Part shown: positions 54,301 to 64,000 of the stretch, piece by piece
Layout of the letters: each line of letters opens with the position of its first letter
Numbering within the stretch: the first letter of the stretch is position 1
Assembly: GCA_905221215.1 (NCBI GenBank)
Contig: CAJNCI010000001.1
Location: 124,001-188,000 of the forward strand
Reading direction: 5' to 3'
DNA length: 64,000 nt
Origin: a bacterium
Lineage (GTDB): Bacteria > Bacillota > Bacilli > Lactobacillales > Streptococcaceae
Program-made: the position numbers and the translations under genes
The notes under the pieces: generated by a model
The model's input: only the letters and a program-made list of their open reading frames with translations
The model's database searches: none
What the model was told of the DNA's origin: nothing

Positions 54301-55955
54301 TGTATCAAGCACTTTATCGAAAATATAGAAGTCAAAACTTCTCTCAGTTGGTTGGTCAAGAAGTTGTGGCTAAGACTCTTAAACAAGCGGTGGAGCAAGA
54401 GAAAATAAGTCACGCTTATCTTTTTTCTGGTCCTCGTGGAACGGGAAAAACCAGTGTGGCTAAGATTTTTGCCAAGGCTATGAACTGTCCCAATCAAGTG
54501 GGTGGTGAACCATGTAATAACTGCTATATTTGTCAGGCAGTGACGGACGGTAGTTTAGAAGATGTCATCGAAATGGATGCGGCCTCTAATAATGGGGTTG
54601 ATGAAATTCGTGAAATCCGTGATAAATCCACCTACGCACCGAGCCTTGCCCGTTATAAGGTTTATATCATAGATGAGGTTCACATGCTGTCTACAGGGGC
54701 TTTTAATGCTCTCCTAAAGACGCTGGAAGAGCCAACACAGAATGTGGTCTTTATTTTAGCTACTACTGAATTGCACAAGATACCTGCTACTATTCTATCC
54801 CGTGTCCAACGTTTTGATTTTAAATCAATTAAGACACAGGATATTAAGGAACATATCCATTATATCTTAGAAAAAGAAAATATTAGTTCTGAACCAGAGG
54901 CTGTGGAAATCATTGCTAGACGAGCTGAAGGTGGGATGCGGGACGCCTTGTCTATTTTGGATCAAGCCCTGAGTTTGACACAGGGAAATGAGCTGACAAC
55001 TGCAATCTCTGAAGAAATTACAGGAACCATTAGTCTGTCAGCTTTGGATGATTATGTGGCTGCCTTGTCTCAACAGGATGTTCCCAAGGCTTTGTCTTGC
55101 TTAAATCTTCTTTTTGACAATGGTAAGAGCATGACTCGTTTTGTGACCGATCTTTTGCACTATTTAAGAGACTTGTTAATTGTTCAAACAGGTGGGGAAA
55201 ATACTCATCATAGCCCAGTCTTTGTGGAAAATTTGGGACTTCCTCAAGAAAATCTGTTTGAAATGATTCGCATAGCGACAGTCAGTTTAGCAGATATTAA
55301 GTCTAGTTTGCAGCCCAAGATTTACGCTGAGATGATGACCATCCGTTTGGCAGAAATCAAGACTGAACCTGTTCTTTCAGGGGCGGTTGAAAATGAAATT
55401 TCTGCACTGAGACAGGAAGTTGCCCGTCTTAAACAAGAACTCGCCAATGTGGGAACTGTGCCCAAGCCAACAGGTCCAGCTCCTAGTCGTCCAGCAGCAG
55501 GCAAGACAGTCTATCGTGTGGATCGCAATAAAGTGCAATCTATCTTACAAGAGGCAGTCGAAAATCCTGATTTAGCACGTCAAAATTTGATTCGTTTGCA
55601 GAATGCCTGGGGAGAGGTAATTGAAAGTCTTGGGGGTCCTGATAAGGCTTTGCTGGTTGGTTCTCAACCGGTTGCGGCTAATGAACACCATGCCATTCTT
55701 GCTTTTGAGTCTAACTTTAATGCTGGTCAAACCATGAAACGGGACAATCTCAACACTATGTTTGGCAATATCCTCAGTCAGGCAGCAGGTTTTTCACCTG
55801 AGATTTTAGCTATTTCTATGGAGGAATGGAAAGAAGTGCGTGCAGCCTTTTCAGCAAAAGCTAAATCTTCTCAAGCTGAAAAAGAAGCAGAAGAAAGTCT
55901 GATTCCGGAAGGATTTGAATTTTTGGCAGATAAAGTGAAGGTAGAGGAAGACTAA
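54300..55955 (+). CDS. dnaX: DNA polymerase III subunits gamma/tau
   Basis: 551 aa from 54300 ([12 protein letters not shown]). The AAA+ clamp-loader core has Walker A GPRGTGKTS, a zinc module with Cys in MNCPN..CNNCYICQ, Walker B IIDEVHMLS and the sensor SRVQRFDFK. The C-terminal tau-specific region follows a helical collar and a Pro-rich stretch (about 390-410). I did not identify a frameshift site for a shorter gamma product. GGGGAGAAAG precedes the start, inside the GAF gene. Confidence 0.95.
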   Translation: MYQALYRKYRSQNFSQLVGQEVVAKTLKQAVEQEKISHAYLFSGPRGTGKTSVAKIFAKAMNCPNQVGGEPCNNCYICQAVTDGSLEDVIEMDAASNNGVDEIREIRDKSTYAPSLARYKVYIIDEVHMLSTGAFNALLKTLEEPTQNVVFILATTELHKIPATILSRVQRFDFKSIKTQDIKEHIHYILEKENISSEPEAVEIIARRAEGGMRDALSILDQALSLTQGNELTTAISEEITGTISLSALDDYVAALSQQDVPKALSCLNLLFDNGKSMTRFVTDLLHYLRDLLIVQTGGENTHHSPVFVENLGLPQENLFEMIRIATVSLADIKSSLQPKIYAEMMTIRLAEIKTEPVLSGAVENEISALRQEVARLKQELANVGTVPKPTGPAPSRPAAGKTVYRVDRNKVQSILQEAVENPDLARQNLIRLQNAWGEVIESLGGPDKALLVGSQPVAANEHHAILAFESNFNAGQTMKRDNLNTMFGNILSQAAGFSPEILAISMEEWKEVRAAFSAKAKSSQAEKEAEESLIPEGFEFLADKVKVEED

Positions 55956-55967
55956 AGAAAGATTTCA

Positions 55968-55976
55968 TGATACAAT
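55968..55976 (+). promoter_or_regulatory. -10 for the DUF3272 gene, predicted leaderless
   Basis: TGATACAAT ends 6 nt before the ATG at 55983; the dnaX stop lies only 12 nt upstream of the box. Confidence 0.5.
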
Positions 55977-55982
55977 AAGTTT

Positions 55983-56177
55983 ATGAATAGACAACAATTT
56001 ATTATCATCGCGCTGTTTACAGCTGCTGAGACCTATTTTTTCAATGAAGCCTGGATGACTGGTCGCTATATTATGGCAGCCTTTTGGGCCATTTTGCTCT
56101 TTAGAAATTTCCGAGTTAGTTACTTGATGGGCAAGATTGTAGATGTCATTGACCAGCATTTAAAAGGGAAAGACTAG
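55983..56177 (+). CDS. Small membrane protein, DUF3272 family
   Basis: 64 aa with two hydrophobic stretches (about 6-20 and 28-43) and a soluble C-terminus. It matches the DUF3272 family of streptococci, function unknown, normally located between dnaX and suf. There is no ribosome-binding site; the ATG follows a TACAAT box by 6 nt. Alternatively it is read from dnaX transcripts. Confidence 0.75.
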   Translation: MNRQQFIIIALFTAAETYFFNEAWMTGRYIMAAFWAILLFRNFRVSYLMGKIVDVIDQHLKGKD

Positions 56178-56199
56178 TCCTCAGCTTCTAGACAAAATC

Positions 56200-56220
56200 A
56201 AAGCCTTTTAGGCTTTTTTT
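56200..56220 (+). terminator. Terminator upstream of the suf operon
   Basis: AAAGCCT / AGGCTTT with a T8 tail; its T tract is contiguous with the suf -10 element. Confidence 0.8.
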
Positions 56221-56240
56221 TGTTATACTATAAAAGTATA
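56221..56240 (+). promoter_or_regulatory. suf promoter with overlapping inverted repeat
   Basis: Extended -10 TGTTATACT (56221-56229). TATACT-ATAAA-AGTATA (56224-56240) is a perfect 6-bp inverted repeat across the -10 and start site. The leader to sufC is then about 90 nt. Confidence 0.55.
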
Positions 56241-56327
56241 TTTATTGACCTTTTACCGTATTTTCTAGGGAAATCAAGTATGTTTCTAGTAAGTACTGTA
56301 AAGGCCTTGAAAAAGAAAGGAACTATC

Positions 56328-57098
56328 ATGTCAGTATTAGAGATCAAAGATCTTCACGTTGAGATTGAAGGAAAAGAAATTTTAAAAGGGGTTAACCTGA
56401 CCCTTAAAACAGGAGAAATTGCCGCTATCATGGGACCGAATGGTACTGGTAAATCAACTCTTTCTGCCGCTATCATGGGAAATCCAAACTATGAAGTAAC
56501 TAAAGGTGAAGTTTTGTTTGATGGCGTAAACATCCTTGAGTTGGAAGTGGACGAGCGTGCGCGTATGGGACTTTTCCTTGCTATGCAATACCCATCAGAA
56601 ATTCCTGGTATTACTAACGCTGAGTTTCTTCGTGCAGCCATGAATGCTGGTAAAGAAGACGATGAGAAGATTTCAGTTCGTGAGTTCATTACTAAACTGG
56701 ATGAGAAAATGGAATTGCTCAACATGAAAGAAGAAATGGCAGAGCGTTACCTCAATGAAGGTTTCTCTGGTGGTGAGAAAAAACGTAATGAAATTCTTCA
56801 GCTTTTGATGTTGGAACCAACTTTTGCCCTTCTTGATGAGATTGACTCAGGTCTTGATATTGACGCTCTTAAAGTTGTATCTAAAGGTGTGAACGCCATG
56901 CGTGGTGAAGGCTTTGGTGCTATGATTATCACTCACTACCAACGTCTTTTGAACTACATCACACCTGATGTGGTACACGTCATGATGGAAGGTCGTGTTG
57001 TCCTTTCAGGTGGTCCAGAATTGGCTGCGCGTTTGGAACGTGAAGGATACGCAAAACTAGCTGAAGAACTTGGCTATGACTACAAGGAAGAATTGTAA
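56328..57098 (+). CDS. sufC: Fe-S cluster assembly ATPase SufC
   Basis: 256 aa from 56328, with AAAGAAAGGA upstream. Walker A GPNGTGKST, signature FSGGEKKR and Walker B FALLDEIDSGLD (the DSGLD form of SufC) are intact. It powers the SufBCD scaffold that builds iron-sulfur clusters. First gene of sufCDSUB, with sufD 27 nt downstream. Confidence 0.97.
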   Translation: MSVLEIKDLHVEIEGKEILKGVNLTLKTGEIAAIMGPNGTGKSTLSAAIMGNPNYEVTKGEVLFDGVNILELEVDERARMGLFLAMQYPSEIPGITNAEFLRAAMNAGKEDDEKISVREFITKLDEKMELLNMKEEMAERYLNEGFSGGEKKRNEILQLLMLEPTFALLDEIDSGLDIDALKVVSKGVNAMRGEGFGAMIITHYQRLLNYITPDVVHVMMEGRVVLSGGPELAARLEREGYAKLAEELGYDYKEEL

Positions 57099-57125
57099 TT
57101 CCCTCGTATCTTTTAGGAGAAGTAA

Positions 57126-60052
<2,927 letters not shown>

Positions 60053-60109
60053 GACAAGTTTCTTTTGTCTTACGAATCAGTAGAAATGAAGAATGAAAGA
60101 AAGGATATT

Positions 60110-61519
60110 ATGGCTGAAGAAAGAGTAGAACCAAAACCAATTGATCTTGGTGAATATAAATTTGGTTTCCATGACGATGTAGAGCCTGTCCTATCGACAG
60201 GAAAAGGATTGAACGAAGAAGTCATTCGCGAATTATCAGCTGCTAAGGGAGAACCTGAGTGGATGTTAGAATTCCGTTTGAAGTCTTATGAAACCTTCAA
60301 AAAAATGCCTATGCAAACCTGGGGAGCAGACTTGTCAGAGATTGATTTTGATGACCTGATTTATTACCAAAAACCATCTGATAAGCCAGCTCGTTCTTGG
60401 GATGAGGTTCCTGAAAAAATTAAAGAAACCTTTGAACGTATCGGTATTCCAGAAGCTGAGCGTGCTTATCTAGCCGGTGCCTCTGCTCAGTACGAGTCAG
60501 AAGTGGTTTACCACAACATGAAGGAAGAGTTCCAGAAATTGGGGATTATCTTTACAGATACAGATTCTGCCCTCAAGGAATACCCAGACTTGTTTAAACA
60601 ATACTTTGCCAAATTGGTACCGCCGACTGATAACAAGTTGGCAGCCCTCAACTCAGCAGTATGGTCAGGTGGAACCTTTATCTATGTCCCAAAAGGTGTG
60701 AAAGTGGATATTCCACTTCAAACTTACTTCCGTATCAACAACGAAAATACTGGTCAGTTTGAACGTACTTTGATTATCGTTGATGAAGGAGCAAGTGTCC
60801 ATTACGTAGAAGGATGTACAGCGCCAACTTATTCAAGTAACAGCTTGCATGCGGCCATTGTAGAAATCTTTGCATTGGATGGAGCTTATATGCGTTATAC
60901 GACTATCCAAAACTGGTCTGATAACGTCTATAACTTGGTTACAAAACGTGCTAAGGCTCAAAAGGATGCCACTGTTGAGTGGATTGATGGAAACTTGGGT
61001 GCAAAGACTACAATGAAATACCCATCTGTTTACCTAGATGGAGAAGGTGCTCGTGGAACCATGCTTTCGATTGCCTTTGCTAATGCAGGGCAACACCAGG
61101 ATACTGGTGCTAAGATGATCCACAACGCTCCACATACTAGCTCATCTATCGTGTCTAAATCCATCGCTAAAGGCGGCGGAAAGGTTGACTACCGTGGACA
61201 AGTAACCTTTAACAAAAACTCTAAGAAATCTGTCTCACACATCGAGTGTGACACCATTATTATGGATGACTTGTCAGCGTCAGATACTATTCCATTTAAT
61301 GAAATCCACAACTCGCAAGTGGCTTTGGAACACGAAGCCAAGGTTTCTAAGATTTCTGAAGAACAACTCTATTACCTCATGAGCCGTGGATTGTCAGAAT
61401 CTGAGGCAACCGAGATGATTGTCATGGGATTTGTAGAGCCCTTTACAAAAGAACTTCCAATGGAATATGCAGTTGAGCTGAACCGCTTGATTAGCTATGA
61501 GATGGAAGGTTCAGTTGGG
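60110..61519 (+). CDS. sufB: Fe-S cluster assembly protein SufB
   Basis: 469-470 aa from 60110 (MAEERVEPK), with GAAAGGA upstream; an in-frame ATG at 60065 has no ribosome-binding site. The frame's stop codon is at 61520-61522. The SufB core with [23 protein letters not shown], the conserved Cys in that motif and [11 protein letters not shown] is clear. It forms the nascent cluster with SufC and SufD. Last gene of the operon, followed by a strong bidirectional terminator. Confidence 0.95.
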
Positions 61520-61575
61520 TAAAATTTGATTTTAAATTTACCCAAAATCAAGGACTTTGAAGAAGAACTTATAAC

Positions 61576-61607
61576 AAAAAAATCGCGGTTTAAATCGCGA
61601 TTTTTTT
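61576..61607. terminator. Bidirectional terminator between sufB and dacA
   Basis: AAAATCGCG / CGCGATTTT flanked by A7 and T7; it serves both convergent genes. Confidence 0.9.
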
Positions 61608-62847
61608 ATAATTTTTCGTTGATAAATCGGATAAACTGATTCCACCAAACTTTTAAGAAGAAAGCTTTTTCAACTTTCTTTTCTGCTACCATTTCGAAAC
61701 TAGGTCGTTCTGTGGTAATGTAACCTTGACCAATCAAATCCTTGTCTTCATAAGTCAAATGGCCAACTACTGTTCCAGCTTCAAGTGGTGCTGGGATTGC
61801 TTTGGAATCAGGTGTGAATTGAACAGATTGGGAAGATTGATTCCCAACACGTTCAATTAGATAGATATCCTCTGGGGCCACTGCAGTGACCGCATCTTCT
61901 TTTCCATCTTGTACAGGGGCTTTGCTATCTTGGTAGGCATCGCCTTTTTGAACGATTTTGCGAAGTGTGAATGTAGAAGAAATATAATCCATTAGGGAAG
62001 ATGTAGCTGTAAAACGAGAGTAAGGATTATTATCTTGATGATCTGCATTCAAAACAACTGTGATAACCCTCATGCCTTTTTCGACAGTAGTACCAACAAA
62101 AGATTCACCAGCTTTGTCTGTTGTTCCTGTCTTAAGTCCATCAAAACCACCGCGATGAGCAGGCATACCTTCTAACATGTAGTTGGTCGAAGTGATTGTC
62201 ATCCCAGCAAAAGTAGAAGAAGGTTTTTTCGTTATTTCCAAAACTTGTGGGTATTTCTTGATGAGGTTACGAGCAACGATAGCAACATCATAAGCACTGA
62301 GCTTATTTTCATCATCTTTATTAGACCCTGGGTAAATGTTATCTCCGAGAGTTTCGTTGTTCAGACCAGTTGTATTGATAACCGTGGCATCTTTTATTCC
62401 CCATTCCAGGAGTTTGTCCCGCATCATATCAACGAAGTTTTTTTCAGAGCCAGCAATTTTCTCAGCTAAGGCAATAGCGGCACTGTTGGCACTAGATACC
62501 AGGGTTGCTTCAAGCAACTCTTCGACGGTATAATTACGGGCCTCCATAGGAACATTACTGGCTTCGGAATTTGTCGTTAATTGATAAGGATAATCAGAAA
62601 TATCTACTGGAGTGGATAGTGTGATACTTCCATTTTCTAGAGCCTCATAGACAAGATAAACTGTAAGTAGTTTTGTAATAGAAGCAATTTCGACAGGTTG
62701 AGTTGCATCTTTCTCGTAGAGAATTTTACCAGTATTGGCCTCAACAGCAATCGCATGTTTAGCAGCAATATTAAAATCTTGGGCAGCAACAGTAGAAGCT
62801 GAGCCAATAACGGATAGGGCTAGTAGAGTTAAAATGATTTTTTTCAT
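61606..62847 (-). CDS. dacA: D-alanyl-D-alanine carboxypeptidase PBP3
   Basis: 413 aa, low-molecular-weight PBP. A Sec signal peptide (1-22, ending VAA) is followed by the penicillin-binding motifs SxxK = S56-I-T-K59, SxN = S119-A-N121 and KTG = K239-T-G241. The C-terminal PBP5-like beta domain is followed by an amphipathic membrane anchor (FFLKVWWNQFIRFI). It trims pentapeptides to tetrapeptides and so controls cross-linking and septum placement. Convergent with sufB and divergent from the permease gene. Confidence 0.96.
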   Translation of the reverse strand: MKKIILTLLALSVIGSASTVAAQDFNIAAKHAIAVEANTGKILYEKDATQPVEIASITKLLTVYLVYEALENGSITLSTPVDISDYPYQLTTNSEASNVPMEARNYTVEELLEATLVSSANSAAIALAEKIAGSEKNFVDMMRDKLLEWGIKDATVINTTGLNNETLGDNIYPGSNKDDENKLSAYDVAIVARNLIKKYPQVLEITKKPSSTFAGMTITSTNYMLEGMPAHRGGFDGLKTGTTDKAGESFVGTTVEKGMRVITVVLNADHQDNNPYSRFTATSSLMDYISSTFTLRKIVQKGDAYQDSKAPVQDGKEDAVTAVAPEDIYLIERVGNQSSQSVQFTPDSKAIPAPLEAGTVVGHLTYEDKDLIGQGYITTERPSFEMVAEKKVEKAFFLKVWWNQFIRFINEKL

Positions 62848-62921
62848 AGTAAGTTTATTCTAACATAAAGAAAAAAATATTCCCAGTTTCATGACAGAAG
62901 AAAGAAGCTTTTTTGAAAGTA

Positions 62922-62930
62922 TGGTAAAAT
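62922..62930 (+). promoter_or_regulatory. Promoter of the AI-2E family permease gene
   Basis: TGGTAAAAT, 19 nt before the start; unlike the leaderless genes, GGAGG lies between. Confidence 0.55.
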
Positions 62931-62949
62931 AGATGAATGGAGGTACCTC

Positions 62950-64000
62950 ATGTTTCGTAAGAATAAATTATTTTTTTGGACCAGTGAGATTTTACTATTA
63001 ACCATCATCTTTTACTTATGGAGAGAGATGGGAGCGATTATTACACCTTTTGTGAGCGTCGCAAACACCATCATGATTCCATTTTTATTGGGTGGCTTTT
63101 TATATTATTTGACCAATCCTATTGTAAATTTTTTACAAAAGTATTTCAAAATTAATCGTATCATTGGTATTCTACTAACCTTGTGTGCTTTGGTTTGGGG
63201 GCTTGTCATTGGGGTAGTCTATCTGTTACCGATTTTGGTCAATCAGTTGACCAGCTTGATTGCGACTAGCCAGACTATCTATAGTCGTTTGCAAAATTTG
63301 ATTGTAGATTTATCTACTTATCCAGCCTTTCAAAATTTGGATATTCAAGCGACTATTCAACAATTAAATCTGTCCTATGTAGATATTCTACAAAATATCC
63401 TAAATAGTGTTACCAATAGTGTCGGAAGTGTTATATCAGCTCTCTTTAGTACCGTTTTGATTATTATTATGACCCCTGTGTTTTTGGTTTATTTTTTGTT
63501 AGATGGTAACAAATTTTTACCGATGCTTGAGCGCACTGTTTTAAAGAGAGATAAGTTGCATATTGCAGGTCTCTTAAAGAATTTGAATGCGACAATTGCT
63601 CGCTATATTAGTGGAGTCGCCATTGATGCCATTATTATCGGTTGTTTGGCCTTTATTGGATATAGCGTGATTGGTTTGAAATACGCTTTGGTCTTTGCCA
63701 TCTTTTCAGGATTGGCCAATCTCATTCCTTATGTGGGACCAAGCATTGGCTTGATTCCGATGATTATTGCCAATGTCTTTACGGATCCTCATAGAATGCT
63801 AATTGCAGTTGTTTACATGCTAATCATTCAACAAGTGGATGGAAATATCCTCTACCCTCGAATCGTAGGTGGTGTGATGAAGGTCCATCCAATCACGATT
63901 TTGGTATTACTTTTGTTATCAAGTAATATCTATGGTGTCATTGGTATGATTGTCGCAGTACCAACCTATTCTATCTTGAAAGAAATTTCTAAGTTCTTAT
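62950..64000 (+). CDS. AI-2E/PerM family transporter, 3' end missing
   Basis: The frame is open from ATG 62950 (MFRKNKLFFWTSE, with GGAGG upstream) to the window end, 350 residues. Membrane segments near the N-terminus (about 12-24, 38-58, 69-90) are followed by a soluble middle region and a cluster of helices with GLANLIPYVGPSIGLIP and QQVDGNILYPRIVG, signatures of the AI-2E transporter (PF01594) family. Members export varied small molecules or ions; true AI-2 export is not shown for most. Its C-terminus is outside the window. Confidence 0.9.
   Translation, partial: MFRKNKLFFWTSEILLLTIIFYLWREMGAIITPFVSVANTIMIPFLLGGFLYYLTNPIVNFLQKYFKINRIIGILLTLCALVWGLVIGVVYLLPILVNQLTSLIATSQTIYSRLQNLIVDLSTYPAFQNLDIQATIQQLNLSYVDILQNILNSVTNSVGSVISALFSTVLIIIMTPVFLVYFLLDGNKFLPMLERTVLKRDKLHIAGLLKNLNATIARYISGVAIDAIIIGCLAFIGYSVIGLKYALVFAIFSGLANLIPYVGPSIGLIPMIIANVFTDPHRMLIAVVYMLIIQQVDGNILYPRIVGGVMKVHPITILVLLLLSSNIYGVIGMIVAVPTYSILKEISKFL

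Noticed and set aside
55300-55955. Programmed frameshift in dnaX
   Set aside because: No A-rich slippery heptamer with a downstream stem was recognised; the gene reads through in one frame to normal length.

Overview
The window (64 kb, roughly 40% GC, strongly gene-dense) is a chromosomal segment of a Streptococcus of the Mitis group, close to S. pneumoniae, S. pseudopneumoniae and S. mitis. The reasons are the gene order, which from memory follows one pneumococcal region (pepN-ciaRH-dinG-rodA-gyrB-ezrA-clpE-folD-rpiA-deoB-punA-deoD-coaA-pdp-deoC-cdd-pnrA-nupABC-plsY-parE-parC-ilvE-rpsA-dnaX-sufCDSUB-dacA), a BOX repeat typical of pneumococcus and close relatives, extended -10 promoters (TGnTATAAT) almost everywhere, and a lectinolysin gene.

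Layout. 1-9.7 kb: the 3' two thirds of pepN, the CiaRH two-component system, a U32-family tRNA-hydroxylation protein, DinG helicase/exonuclease, the elongasome glycosyltransferase RodA and a DJ-1/PfpI protein. 9.7-21.7 kb: a HAD-like protein, gyrB, the divisome regulator ezrA, a DUF1827 gene, a BOX element, a Nudix hydrolase, the CtsR-type chaperone clpE, an amino-acid ABC transporter lacking its own binding protein, folD and the NAD(P)HX-repair dehydratase. 22-40 kb: a nucleoside and pentose salvage supercluster (rpiA, deoB, punA, deoD, pdp, deoC, cdd and the PnrA/NupABC nucleoside importer) that brings in nucleosides, splits them and feeds deoxyribose/ribose phosphates to glycolysis and the pentose phosphate pathway. 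40-49 kb: plsY, the topoisomerase IV genes parE and parC, and the cytolysin gene lly. 49-64 kb: ilvE, a peptide-binding lipoprotein, two tRNAs, rpsA, dnaX, the complete Firmicute suf Fe-S assembly operon, PBP3 (dacA), and the start of an AI-2E/PerM-family permease that runs off the end.

The most unusual content is accessory. Between punA and deoD lies a 910-residue secreted protein that joins a calcium-loop region, a class 3 lipase, two F-type (fucose-binding) lectin domains and a C-terminal domain homologous to domain 4 of cholesterol-dependent cytolysins. About 18 kb away, lly encodes a genuine cytolysin with one F-type lectin domain, the complete CD59-binding signature and the same domain 4 fold. 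The two proteins look like products of domain shuffling: a lectin plus cholesterol-binding targeting module carrying either a pore or a lipase. lly is preceded by a NagR (dre)-like operator and a CcpA (cre)-like site, which suggests control by amino-sugar and carbon supply.

A second unusual item is a family of structured RNA-like elements. Four copies stand as a recent tandem duplication in front of deoD and one stands in front of parC. Their stems covary while an internal loop (AGATRA opposite TTCCTA) is conserved, and both downstream genes lack a clear Shine-Dalgarno sequence. Several other genes start 6-8 nt after a -10 box and are predicted to be translated from leaderless mRNAs. All protein functions are assigned from motifs and family knowledge; no database search was possible.
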